This document shows, piece after piece, positions 44,181-52,167 of a stretch of DNA of 64,000 nt. Source of the DNA: VRUE01 sp963716245 (lineage in GTDB: Bacteria > Actinomycetota > Thermoleophilia > Solirubrobacterales > 70-9); the NCBI GenBank assembly GCA_963716245.1, contig OY970300.1, positions 2,356,001 to 2,420,000 on the forward strand, given 5' to 3'. Each line of letters opens with the position of its first letter. The first letter of the stretch is position 1. The position numbers were made by a program, and so were the translations under genes. The notes beneath the pieces are model-generated. The model did no database searches and was not told the DNA's origin. It saw only the letters and a list, made by a program, of their open reading frames with translations.

Positions 44181-45609
44181 GCCGCGCCTTGCGCTTGCCG
44201 GCGGGTGACTTGCGGGGCTCCGGCCTGCGCTTGCCGGCCGGTGCCTCGATCCGGTTGGCGACCGCCCGTTTGTACTTGTAGGGCTGCAGCGCGGTGATGC
44301 TCGAGTAGCCGGTCAGGTAGAGCCGGCGGCCGTCGGAGATGACCGGCGTGTAGGTGCCGCGCGGGTAGCGGAAGACCTGCCGGCCGCTGCGCATCATGTA
44401 TCCCCTCGTCGTCTCGCCGGTGAACTCGGCCGCGTAGACGATCTCGCCGACCGCCGAGAGCGAGCCGATCACCTGGCCGCCGGCCGAGCGGCTCCAGCGC
44501 ACGCTGCCGTCCTTCGCGTCGAGCGCGTAGACGTTGCCGTCGAAGGAGCCGATGTAGACGGTCGGCGGGCTGTGCCGGGTGTTCGCAACGGTCGGACCCG
44601 AGTAGGCGTAGCCGCCCGTCGAGTAGGTCCAGGCGACGGTCCCGTCGCGCGCGTCGAAGCTGTAGACGCGGGCGTCGTTGTTGCCGGCGTAGACGCGGCC
44701 GTAGGCGACCGCGGGGGTCGAGTAGAACGCGCCGGAGGCACCGAAGCCGGGACCGAGCGAGCCGCTCTGCCACTTCAGCTCGCCCGTCTTCGCGTCGACC
44801 GCGTTCATGTAGCCGCCGTAGTCGCCGACGTAGAGCGTGCCGCCGTAGTAAGCCGGCGCCGACTTCACCTCTCCACCCAGCGAGGTCGCCCAACGCACGT
44901 TGCCGTTGACCGTGCTGAGCGCGAACAGCTCGCCGCACTCGCAGCCGAAGTAGAGGGTGCGGCCGATCACCAGCGGCGAGGACTCGGCCCGGCCCGGCAG
45001 CTCCTTCTTCCAGATCGTCTTGCCGGTGCGCGCGTCGAGCTTGAGGACGTGGCCCGGGACGAGGTTGACGATGTAGAGGCGCTGCTTGGCGTAGGCCGGC
45101 GAGGAGGCGTTGAGGCGGCCGATCCGCCGTTTCCACAGCAGCTTGCCGGTGTCGGCGTCGAGGGCGCGGGCGAAGCCGCTGTTGTCGACGAAGTAGAGCT
45201 TGCCGCCGACGAAGATCGGCGGGAACTCGAGCAGCGGCCGGCCCGTGTAGCGCCACAGTTTGCGGAACGGCGGCTTGATGCCCTTCGCCGGCAGGTAGCG
45301 CGTGCGGGCGCGGTTCAGGCCGAAGACCGGCCAGTTGACCGTCTTCGCCTGCTTCGGCGCCCGCTTCGGCTTCTGTGGCTTGAAGGGGACGTCGGCGTTG
45401 TGGACGTCGGCCGGGCGCTTGAGCAGCTCGTAGGCCAGCACCGCGCCGGCGCCGATCAGCAGGACCGATGCGGCGGCGATCGCCAGGATCGCCCGTTTGT
45501 GCTCCGCCCAGAGGCGCTTGCGCTCGCGCCACAGTCGCTTCGGATCGGCCCAGACCGGCCGATCCTTCGGCTTGTCGTCCTTCCCCTTCGCGGGCTTGCG
45601 CTCGCTCAC
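44071..45609 (-). CDS. Membrane-anchored PQQ-type (BamB-like) beta-propeller protein
   Basis: The protein has 512 residues from a GTG at 45609 (GTGA overlap with the GNAT gene). A basic cytoplasmic tail leads to one membrane helix near 40-60 (ILAIAAASVLLIGAGAVLAY). Then come about seven propeller blades with PQQ-type repeats such as ALDADTGKLLWKRRIG, KLDARTGKTIWKKEL, AVDAKTGELKWQSG and ALDAKDGSVRWSRS. No PQQ-enzyme active site is seen, so a scaffold role outside the membrane is likely. The last 70 residues are low-complexity Arg/Ser/Gly and overlap the convergent glycosidase gene. Confidence 0.88.
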   Translation of the reverse strand: MSERKPAKGKDDKPKDRPVWADPKRLWRERKRLWAEHKRAILAIAAASVLLIGAGAVLAYELLKRPADVHNADVPFKPQKPKRAPKQAKTVNWPVFGLNRARTRYLPAKGIKPPFRKLWRYTGRPLLEFPPIFVGGKLYFVDNSGFARALDADTGKLLWKRRIGRLNASSPAYAKQRLYIVNLVPGHVLKLDARTGKTIWKKELPGRAESSPLVIGRTLYFGCECGELFALSTVNGNVRWATSLGGEVKSAPAYYGGTLYVGDYGGYMNAVDAKTGELKWQSGSLGPGFGASGAFYSTPAVAYGRVYAGNNDARVYSFDARDGTVAWTYSTGGYAYSGPTVANTRHSPPTVYIGSFDGNVYALDAKDGSVRWSRSAGGQVIGSLSAVGEIVYAAEFTGETTRGYMMRSGRQVFRYPRGTYTPVISDGRRLYLTGYSSITALQPYKYKRAVANRIEAPAGKRRPEPRKSPAGKRKARPSDASARRRPGAEGASSAGSGRSAGRGGGGAKPSGR

Positions 45610-46373
45610 CGGCGCAGCTCCCACATCTCGACGAAGCCGAGGTCGCGGAAACCGAGCCGTTCGTAGATCGGTGCGCCGGCTTTGGACGCCTGCAGCGAGC
45701 CGGTGCGCAGACCGCGCTCGCGCGCCTCGGCCAGCGCGCGTCGCAGAAGCCAGCTCGCGATGCCGCGGCCGCGGTGCTCGGGCGGCGTCGCCACGCCCGT
45801 CACGCAGCAGTCGTCGCCGACCTCGATCGTGCCGACGCAGCAGATCGGCTCCTTGCCAGCGTAGGCGCCGTGCCAGCGGATCGCGGTCTCCCCCGCGAGC
45901 GCCGCACGGAAGCCGTCCGGCCCGTAGCCGTAGGCGCGATCGTTCAGGTCCGCCGCGGTCGCGGGATCTCCGGGGCGCGGCTCGATCCCCTCCGGCGCGT
46001 CGCCCTCGGGTGCCAGGTCGGCGAGGTCGAGCGCCATCGCCCGCGGCGCCGAGTCGAGCGCGTGGCCGCGGTCGGCGAGAAGCCGCGCGGTGTCGCGGTC
46101 CTCGTCCGGCACCCAGACGGTCCAGGCGGCGACCCCCGCCGCCTCGTAGGTCTCGCCCAGCCCATCGAGGTGGGCGACGAGCACCTCGGGATATTCGTAG
46201 TAGGCCGAGTTGAAGATCGAGCGCTGCGGCGCGACCGGGGTCACCGAGGCGAGCAGGCCGTCGTCGGCGATCAGCCGCGAGTCGGGGTGACCGCTGCCGA
46301 ACGCCTCGACCTCCTCGCGGATTCCCGCGATCGCCCGCCGGCGCAGCTCCCCGTCGTCGACCTTCTTGCCCAT
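45606..46373 (-). CDS. GNAT-family N-acetyltransferase
   Basis: The protein has 255 residues. The acetyl-CoA site VATPPEHRGRGIASWLLRR (motif A, R/QxxGxG/A) lies near residue 190, and motif B ends in APIYERLGFRDLG. The N-terminal half is a second, diverged GNAT-like or family-specific domain. The substrate is unknown. The gene is third in a four-gene minus operon, 9 bases after the SRPBCC gene, and overlaps the next gene by GTGA. Confidence 0.9.
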   Translation of the reverse strand: MGKKVDDGELRRRAIAGIREEVEAFGSGHPDSRLIADDGLLASVTPVAPQRSIFNSAYYEYPEVLVAHLDGLGETYEAAGVAAWTVWVPDEDRDTARLLADRGHALDSAPRAMALDLADLAPEGDAPEGIEPRPGDPATAADLNDRAYGYGPDGFRAALAGETAIRWHGAYAGKEPICCVGTIEVGDDCCVTGVATPPEHRGRGIASWLLRRALAEARERGLRTGSLQASKAGAPIYERLGFRDLGFVEMWELRR

Positions 46374-46382
46374 CCGGGCCGG

Positions 46383-46826
46383 CTAGCTCCCGACCGGGGC
46401 GCGCCGCTCGGACTCGGCCGAGATCCCGTCGAGCAGCTGCTTGACCCCGAGCTTGACGACCGCGACGACGGCGGCGCCGCCGAAGGGCAGGGTCGGGAGC
46501 GTGCGGACCGCGTAGACGACGTGGGTGCCGCCCTCGGTCGCGGTCAGCGCGACCGTGCCGACGTGGTCGCGCACCGGGGCGCCCGAGAGCAGCCGGTACG
46601 AGAAGCGGCTGGGCGGCTCGTAGACGATGACCTCCTCGCGCAGCGGCGGCCCGATCGAGTGCAGGGCGCGGATCGCACCGACCCCGTTCGGCGCCGGCTC
46701 TCCCTCGCGCGCCAGCACGGAGCGGCGCAGCGGCGTGATCTCCGCGTAGCGCCGATGGTCGGTCAGGACGTCGAACACGACCTCGGGCGGTGCGGACACC
46801 TCGCGCACGAGAGTGAAGCTGGCCAC
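46383..46826 (-). CDS. SRPBCC-family (START/Bet v1-like) protein
   Basis: The protein has 147 residues. It opens with the polyketide-cyclase/dehydrase pattern REVSAPPEVVFDVLTDHRRYAEITP, here split as REVSAPPEVVFDVLTD and HRRYAEITP. A GxGAIRA strand and FSYRLLSGAPVRDHVG follow, and a long C-terminal helix closes the fold. This fold binds hydrophobic small molecules. No catalytic role can be assigned. It lies 35 bases downstream of the MBL hydrolase gene. Confidence 0.88.
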   Translation of the reverse strand: MASFTLVREVSAPPEVVFDVLTDHRRYAEITPLRRSVLAREGEPAPNGVGAIRALHSIGPPLREEVIVYEPPSRFSYRLLSGAPVRDHVGTVALTATEGGTHVVYAVRTLPTLPFGGAAVVAVVKLGVKQLLDGISAESERRAPVGS

Positions 46827-46861
46827 CGCGGCAGCCTAGCGGGAGGGCCAGGCGGCCCTGG

Positions 46862-47869
46862 TCATCGGGCGGTCCGCCACCGCTGCGGATCGCTCCCCTC
46901 GACCGCCGCGACCTCGCCCCCGATCGCGAGGTGGTCGAGCGAGGAGCGGACGATCTGCAGCGCCCAGGCGCTCGCCGGAGATTTGAGGTTCTCCGGGCCG
47001 ATCAGGTCGCCGACGACGTCGAACGGCGTCCGCTCGCCCTCCGCGAGGGAGTCGCGGACCTTGCCGAGCAGCTCGTCGACCTGGCGGCGCGCCTCGGCGA
47101 TCTTCGCGTCGGGGTCGCGGAAGGTGCGGCCGTGGCCCGGCAGGACGAGGTCCACCGCCAGCGGCTCGACCTCCTCAAGCCCGCCGAGGAATTCGCCGAC
47201 CGGGTCGGGCGTGTGGCCGTAGTCGAAGAAGAGGACCGTGCGCCCCAGCAGGTGGTCGCCGGAGATCATCAGCTTGCGCTCGGGCTGGTGGAGGACGACG
47301 TGGGACGGAGCGTGACCGGGCGTCTCGTGGACCTGCCACGTGCCGAGGTCCGTCTCGACCTCGACTCCGGGCACCAGGTCGCGGTCGGGCTCGGCGATCG
47401 CGTCCAGCCCCGTTTCGTCGTCTTCGCTGCGCATCTGCCGATAGCGCTCCAGGGCGGCCGCCGGGACGCCGCTCTCGCGCGCCACCTCGAGGCGCTGCTC
47501 TAGCGCCGCGGCCGGGTCGTCGGCGAGCAGCCGCACGTGCTCCCAGGCCGGATGCATCCACAGCTCGCAGCCGGCCCCCTCGACGATCGGAGCCGCGAGC
47601 CCGTAGTGGTCGGTGTGGGAGTGCGTGCAGACGAGCAGGCGGACGTCCTCGAGCCCGAAGCCGGCCTGGGCGAGGGCCAGCTCGAAGTCCCGCAGCCGGC
47701 CCCTGCCGCCGATCCCGGTGTCGAAGAGGACGACCCCGCCGTCGGCGGCGAGGGCCCAGGCGTTGCCGTGTGGCACGCCCGGCCAGGGCAGCGCCAGCCG
47801 CAGCCGCCAGACGCCGGGCAGGACTCGTTCGGTCCGCGGCGGCTCGGGCCGCGTGGGGCGCTCGCTCAT
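46862..47869 (-). CDS. Metallo-beta-lactamase-fold hydrolase
   Basis: The protein has 335 residues. The metal motif HSHTDH lies near residue 92, with further ligands in ETPGHAPSH, SGDHLLG and LVLPGHGRTF. The C-terminal helical part (AKIAEARRQVDELLGKV) matches the LACTB2/ glyoxalase-II-like group of the superfamily. It probably hydrolyses a thioester or phosphoester; substrate unknown. It heads the MBL-SRPBCC-GNAT-PQQ operon and is divergent from ltrA with 35 bases between starts. Confidence 0.92.
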   Translation of the reverse strand: MSERPTRPEPPRTERVLPGVWRLRLALPWPGVPHGNAWALAADGGVVLFDTGIGGRGRLRDFELALAQAGFGLEDVRLLVCTHSHTDHYGLAAPIVEGAGCELWMHPAWEHVRLLADDPAAALEQRLEVARESGVPAAALERYRQMRSEDDETGLDAIAEPDRDLVPGVEVETDLGTWQVHETPGHAPSHVVLHQPERKLMISGDHLLGRTVLFFDYGHTPDPVGEFLGGLEEVEPLAVDLVLPGHGRTFRDPDAKIAEARRQVDELLGKVRDSLAEGERTPFDVVGDLIGPENLKSPASAWALQIVRSSLDHLAIGGEVAAVEGSDPQRWRTAR

Positions 47870-47904
47870 CGGCAGCGCATCCTTTCAGTCGCGCGGCTGG
47901 GAAG

Positions 47905-49101
47905 ATGGCGACGATGGCGTCCGCCGCCGAAACGCGCCGCTCGCGGATCGCCGCGGTGATGCGCGAAGGCGAGCGGGTCACTCCGCTGGAGCTCTTCTTC
48001 GACCTCGTCTTCGTCCTCGCGATCACCCAGTGCACGGCGCTGATGGCGCACGACCCGACCTGGTCCGGCGTGGCGCGGGGCCTCCTCGTGCTCGGCGTCC
48101 TGTGGTGGACGTGGGTCGGCTACTCCTGGCTGACCAGCGTCGTCGACCCCGAGGAGGGAGCGGTGCGGCTGGCGATCTTCGCCGCGATGGCGGCCCTCCT
48201 GATCGTCTCGCTCTGCGTGCCGCGGGCCTTCGGCGACCTGGCGCTCGAGTTCGCGATCGCCTACGGCGTCGTGCGGGCCGGGCACATCGCGCTGTTCACG
48301 ATCGCCAGCCGCGACGACCCGGCGCTGCGCCACTCCGTCAACGGGTTGGCGATCGGCACTGCCGCGGGCGTCAGCCTGCTCGCCCTCTCCTCGCAGTTTG
48401 ACGGCCTCGCCCAGGGCGCGCTGTGGGCGCTGGCGCTCGGCCTCGACGTGGCGGCGCCGTACTTCTTCATCGACCCGACCGGCTGGAAACTTGCGCCGGG
48501 CCACTTCGCCGAGCGGCACGGGCTGATCGTGATCGTCGCCCTCGGCGAGTCGATCGTCGCGATCGGCGTCGCAGCCGAGCTCGGCCTCGACGCGGGCATC
48601 GTCGCAGCGGCCGTGCTCGGGGTCGTGCTCACCGCGGCGATGTGGTGGACCTACTTCGACGTGGTCGCCCTCGTTGCCGGGCGGCGACTCGCCGAGGCCG
48701 AGCCGGGGCGCGAGCAGAACGAGATGGCGCGCGACTCCTACTCCTACCTGCACTTCCCGATGATCGCCGGCATTGTCCTCGTCGCGCTCGGCCTGAAGAA
48801 GACGCTGGCCCACGTCGGCGACCCGCTCGACCTGGTCCCCGCGTTCGCCCTGCTCGGGGGCATCGCCGCCTACCTGCTAGGTCATGTCGCCTTCCGCTAC
48901 CGGCACATCCACACGATCAACCGCCGGCGCCTGATCCTCTCGATCGTGCTTCTCGCGCTCGTCCCGATCGCCCTCGAGCTGCCGGCGCTGCTGACCCTCG
49001 GCGTCGCGACCGTCCTGATCTGGGCGATGATCGCCTACGAGACCCGCAGCTACGGCGAGGCACGCGGTCGCGTCCGTCGGGCCGAGCGCGCGGAGGTCTG
49101 A
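47905..49101 (+). CDS. Low temperature requirement protein A (LtrA) family membrane protein
   Basis: The protein has 398 residues with about eleven hydrophobic segments. Diagnostic elements are TPLELFFDLVFVLAITQ at the N-terminus, YFFIDPTGWKLAPGHFAERHGL, VIVALGESIVAIG and DSYSYLHFPMIAGI. The family is widespread, and its biochemical role is still unclear; it was named for cold growth in Listeria. Start at ATG 47905; a second ATG lies at 47914. Confidence 0.92.
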   Translation: MATMASAAETRRSRIAAVMREGERVTPLELFFDLVFVLAITQCTALMAHDPTWSGVARGLLVLGVLWWTWVGYSWLTSVVDPEEGAVRLAIFAAMAALLIVSLCVPRAFGDLALEFAIAYGVVRAGHIALFTIASRDDPALRHSVNGLAIGTAAGVSLLALSSQFDGLAQGALWALALGLDVAAPYFFIDPTGWKLAPGHFAERHGLIVIVALGESIVAIGVAAELGLDAGIVAAAVLGVVLTAAMWWTYFDVVALVAGRRLAEAEPGREQNEMARDSYSYLHFPMIAGIVLVALGLKKTLAHVGDPLDLVPAFALLGGIAAYLLGHVAFRYRHIHTINRRRLILSIVLLALVPIALELPALLTLGVATVLIWAMIAYETRSYGEARGRVRRAERAEV

Positions 49102-49134
49102 CCGCCGGGACGGCCAATCCGACGGCGGGGTGAG

Positions 49135-49308
49135 CTAGCTGGTCGCCAGCCCGATGGCCAGCAGCGGGAAGGCCGAGAGCACGCCGAGGAAGGCGCCGAT
49201 CGCCAGGCCCGTCAGCGTCGCGGTGCCGTGCGAGCGAGCCCCGGCGACGAGGCCGACGAGCGTGCCGAAGAGGGCGATTCCGAGTCCGAGCCAGAAGATG
49301 TCGGGCAT
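49135..49308 (-). CDS. Small two-helix membrane protein (57 aa)
   Basis: The frame runs from ATG 49308 to TAG 49135. It encodes two hydrophobic segments, IFWLGLGIALFGTLVGLVAG and TLTGLAIGAFLGVLSAFPLL, split by the polar turn ARSHGTA. Gly-rich helices suggest tight packing. It sits in the gap after ltrA on the opposite strand, and nothing else occupies that gap. No family is recognised. Confidence 0.65.
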   Translation of the reverse strand: MPDIFWLGLGIALFGTLVGLVAGARSHGTATLTGLAIGAFLGVLSAFPLLAIGLATS

Positions 49309-49383
49309 GGGCGCGGGCGAGACTACCGGAAAGATTCTCGCCGGAGGGGGGAGAACTCGACCGCGGCTGGGCTTATCACCGCT

Positions 49384-50343
49384 ATGCGACGAGAACCTCT
49401 ACCGCGGGGCGGCGAACAGGAGCATCACGCTCTTGCGGCGCTGGCGAAAAAGCAACACGGCATCGTCTCCGTTCGGCAGTTGCTCGGTCTCGGCTATTCG
49501 CACAGCTCGATCCAGCGAGCCGCGATTGCCGGACGTCTGCACCGACTTCATCGCGGGGTCTACGCGGTCGGCCATACGGCACTTCCGTGGCAGGCACGAT
49601 GCCTCGCGGCCGTACTCGCCTGCGGGCCAGGGGCACTCGCCAGTCACACATCGGCGGCCTGGCTGTGGGGACTTCTGCAGAGCCGGCCCGGTACCCATCA
49701 TGCGACCGCACCGAAGCCTCGTTCTCGCAGCGGCGCGATCCGCCTCCACCACGCCCGGGCGCTGACCGGAGACGATCGCGGCCTCGTCGACGGCATTCCG
49801 GTCACCGCGGTCCCCCGTACCCTGCTCGACCTGGCGGCGATGCTCCCCGAAAGGCGCCTCGATGCCGTCATCGAGCGAGCGGAACAGATGAAGTTGCTCG
49901 ATCTCGTGCCAATCGAGGCGCTTCTCGGCCGCACCGCCGGCCACGCCGGTCACGCCCGCCTGCGACGGGCGCTCGCCCTCTACAAGCCGGAGCCCGCGTT
50001 TCTCCGCTCGGACCTCGAGCACCGCTTCCTCGAGCTGATCCGCGAGGCCGGCCTCCCCACCCCCGCGATGAACCAGTTCGTCGAGGGGTACGAGCTCGAC
50101 GCCTACTGGCCCGAGGAGCGCTTCGCCGTGGAACTCGATGGCTACGACACGCACCGCACGCGCAGGGCCTTCGAGCAGGATCGCCGGCGCCAGGAGGATC
50201 TGAAGATCGCGGGGATAGAGGTGCTCCGGGTCACCCATCGGCGGCTCAGCAGCGAACCTCAGCTGCTGGCGAAACGCATCGACGTCTTCCTGCAGCGCCA
50301 ACGCCGCGAAGTGCACGGCCGACGCCCACAGGTGGCGCGGTAG
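49384..50343 (+). CDS. AbiEi-antitoxin N-terminal / DUF559-like protein
   Basis: The protein has 319 residues from the ATG at 49384. The N-terminal winged helix (HALAALAKKQHGIVSVRQL then SSIQRAAIAGRLHRLHRGVYA) matches the AbiEi antitoxin N-terminal domain. The middle is the matching AbiEi_4-type beta-rich domain. The C-terminus (AVELDGYDTHRTRRAFEQDR, EVLRVTHRRL) is Vsr/DUF559-like, with the E-x-D pattern of an endonuclease fold. Such fused proteins are common in this actinobacterial group. No nucleotidyltransferase partner is adjacent. A DNA-binding or DNA-cleaving role is inferred. Confidence 0.82.
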   Translation: MRREPLPRGGEQEHHALAALAKKQHGIVSVRQLLGLGYSHSSIQRAAIAGRLHRLHRGVYAVGHTALPWQARCLAAVLACGPGALASHTSAAWLWGLLQSRPGTHHATAPKPRSRSGAIRLHHARALTGDDRGLVDGIPVTAVPRTLLDLAAMLPERRLDAVIERAEQMKLLDLVPIEALLGRTAGHAGHARLRRALALYKPEPAFLRSDLEHRFLELIREAGLPTPAMNQFVEGYELDAYWPEERFAVELDGYDTHRTRRAFEQDRRRQEDLKIAGIEVLRVTHRRLSSEPQLLAKRIDVFLQRQRREVHGRRPQVAR

Positions 50344-50353
50344 AGCTTTTGAT

Positions 50354-50420
50354 CGCTATGCGGGCACAACCTCTACCGCACTCGCCGAAGCCCCCTGCTT
50401 CGATGCTGGGAGCGGGCTGA
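50354..50420 (+). pseudogene. Possible 5' remnant copy of the AbiEi/DUF559 gene
   Basis: The stretch 50354-50379 repeats the start region of the preceding gene (49380-49405): CGCTATGCG, five different bases, then AACCTCTACCGC, 21 of 26 identical. It opens a 20-codon frame (MRAQPLPHSPKPPASMLGAG) that stops at 50420. This looks like the trace of a second copy lost by deletion. It could also be chance or a short shared regulatory start. Confidence 0.4.
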
Positions 50421-50442
50421 GGAGGCGCCGAAGCGCCTCCTC
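50419..50442 (+). terminator. Stem-loop after AbiEi/DUF559 gene
   Basis: Perfect 10-base arms (GAGGAGGCGC and its complement) with a CGAA tetraloop, followed by a pyrimidine-rich stretch. Confidence 0.65.
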
Positions 50443-50459
50443 TCCCATCCCTGGCGTCG

Positions 50460-50492
50460 ATTCAAGCCCCGGCAAACCGCCGGGGCTTGAAT
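50460..50492. terminator. Second stem-loop, between convergent genes
   Basis: Perfect 14-base arms (ATTCAAGCCCCGGC and its complement) with a 5-base loop. It lies 13 bases beyond the GlsB stop and likely ends transcription from both sides. Confidence 0.75.
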
Positions 50493-50505
50493 CCGCACGC
50501 CAAGC

Positions 50506-50787
50506 TCAGCGATAGGCGCTGCGGTGATGCCCCCTGTCGCCGGCCACCATCCGGTACAGGAAGAGCAGCAGCAACGCGCCGCCGATCGCGATAAGCCACG
50601 TGCCGATGTCGAAGAACTCGTCGAGATCGCCGATGCCGAGAGCGCTCGCGATGAAGCCTCCGACCAGGGCGCCGGCGATGCCGATCAGGGTCGTCACGAT
50701 GAAGCCCCCTGGATCGTCACCGGGCATGATCAGCTTCGCGATTGCCCCCGCCAGCAGACCGAGCACAATCCAACCGATGATTCCCAC
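50506..50787 (-). CDS. GlsB/YeaQ/YmgE family stress-response membrane protein
   Basis: The protein has 93 residues and three hydrophobic segments. It starts GIIGWIVLGLLAGAIAKLIM and has the conserved PGDDPGGFIVTTLIGIAGA and GGFIASALG elements of the transglycosylase-associated protein family. A GAAAGGAG site precedes the GTG start. The family is induced by envelope stress; molecular function is unknown. Confidence 0.93.
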   Translation of the reverse strand: MGIIGWIVLGLLAGAIAKLIMPGDDPGGFIVTTLIGIAGALVGGFIASALGIGDLDEFFDIGTWLIAIGGALLLLFLYRMVAGDRGHHRSAYR

Positions 50788-50873
50788 GGTGAACTCCTTT
50801 CGTGTAGTGCCACCCGATTCGGGAGTCCAGGTACCCGGCTGGCGCAGACGCCGAAACGGATAAGTTTGCTCGT

Positions 50874-51470
50874 GTGAAGCTGCTCGCCTTCAGCGATCTG
50901 CACCGCGATCTCGGCCAGGCGGCGAAGCTGGTCGAGATGTCGGCCGGCGCCGACGTGGTGATCGGAGCGGGCGACTTCGCCTCGGTGCACGAGGGGCTGG
51001 AGGAGACGATCGACGCCCTGGCGGCGATCGAGCGGCCGACCGTGCTCGTGCCCGGCAACAACGAGACCGCCGACGCGCTGCGCGGGGCGACCGCCGGCTG
51101 GGGCGCCGCGACCGTCCTGCACGGCGAGGGGACGACGATCGACGGCACCGAGTTCTTCGGCCTCGGCGCCGGCGTCCCGGTGACGCCCTGGGACTGGAGC
51201 TTCGACCTCGACGACGACGCGGCGGCCGAGCTGCTCGAGCCCTGCCCGGAGAACGCGGTGCTCGTCCTCCACTCGCCCCCGCGCGGACACTGCGACACCG
51301 CCGGTGGGGGCGACCACTTCGGCAGCCCCGCCCTGCTCCGGGCGATCGAGGAGAAGCGCCCGCGGCTCGCCGTCTGCGGCCACATCCACGAGTCGTGGGG
51401 CTGCGAGAGCACCGTCGGCGAGACGCCCGTGCGGAACCTCGGGCCGGCCGGCACTCAGATAGAGCTCTAA
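50874..51470 (+). CDS. Calcineurin-like metallophosphoesterase
   Basis: The protein has 198 residues from a GTG. Metal-site motifs run in order: FSDLHRD, IGAGDFAS, VPGNNET (GNN in place of the common GNH), LVLHSPPRGHCD and VCGHIHES. This matches the class III phosphoesterases of the Icc/YfcE-like type. The substrate could be a nucleotide, nucleic acid or other phosphodiester. It is followed 4 bases later by the convergent RibD-C gene. Confidence 0.9.
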   Translation: MKLLAFSDLHRDLGQAAKLVEMSAGADVVIGAGDFASVHEGLEETIDALAAIERPTVLVPGNNETADALRGATAGWGAATVLHGEGTTIDGTEFFGLGAGVPVTPWDWSFDLDDDAAAELLEPCPENAVLVLHSPPRGHCDTAGGGDHFGSPALLRAIEEKRPRLAVCGHIHESWGCESTVGETPVRNLGPAGTQIEL

Positions 51471-51474
51471 GGAC

Positions 51475-52116
51475 TCAGCGCAGGACGCGGTACTCGAGGT
51501 GGGCGACGCCGGGAGCGTCGATCGCGCGAACCTGCTCGAAGCGAACGTCCGCACCGTCGAGGTTGTCGAACAGCCGCGTGCCGGAGCCGAGCAGGATCGG
51601 CACGACGTTGAGGGTCACCTCGTCGAGCAGCCCGGCGGCCAGGTACTGCTGCGCCGCGTCGGCGCCGCCGCCGAGCGAGACGTCCTTGCCGCCCGCCGCC
51701 TCCTTCGCCTGCTCCAGCGCGGACTCGATGCCGTCGGTGACGAACGTGAAGGTCGTCCCGCCCTTAACGAGCGGCGGTCGCTCGTGGTGGGTGAGGACGA
51801 AGACGGGATAGTCGAACGGCGGATCGTCGCCCCACCATCCCTCCCATGGCTCCTCGCCCCACGGCCCCGGTCCCCCGCCGAACATGTTGCGGCCCATCAC
51901 GCCCGCGCCGATCCCCGCGAACACCTTTTCCATCACCGGCGTGCTGGTGTTGACCTCGCCGCCCTCGCGACCGTGCGGCTCCCGCCAGACGGCGAGCTTG
52001 AACCCCCACTCGTGCAGCTGCTCGCCGCCGTCGCCGAGCGCGTTGTCCTCGCTCTGGTTCGGCCCGGCGATGAAGCCGTCGGCCGAGACGGAGATCTGGA
52101 ACTTGAACTTCGCCAT
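51475..52116 (-). CDS. RibD C-terminal/dihydrofolate-reductase-like protein
   Basis: The protein has 213 residues from the ATG at 52116. The DHFR-like fold opens with FQISVSADGFIAGPNQSED, has VMGRNMFGGG, VFVLTHHERPP and VSLGGGADAAQQYLAAGLLDE then VTLNVVPILLGSGTRLFD. It belongs to the standalone RibD-C group, which are NADPH-dependent reductases of unknown substrate. The frame is open upstream, but that extension would overlap livH. Confidence 0.92.
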   Translation of the reverse strand: MAKFKFQISVSADGFIAGPNQSEDNALGDGGEQLHEWGFKLAVWREPHGREGGEVNTSTPVMEKVFAGIGAGVMGRNMFGGGPGPWGEEPWEGWWGDDPPFDYPVFVLTHHERPPLVKGGTTFTFVTDGIESALEQAKEAAGGKDVSLGGGADAAQQYLAAGLLDEVTLNVVPILLGSGTRLFDNLDGADVRFEQVRAIDAPGVAHLEYRVLR

Positions 52117-52167
52117 CCCGAGCAGTGTGTCGCATTCGGCCGGCAAAGCGGGTAGTACGCGAGCGCA

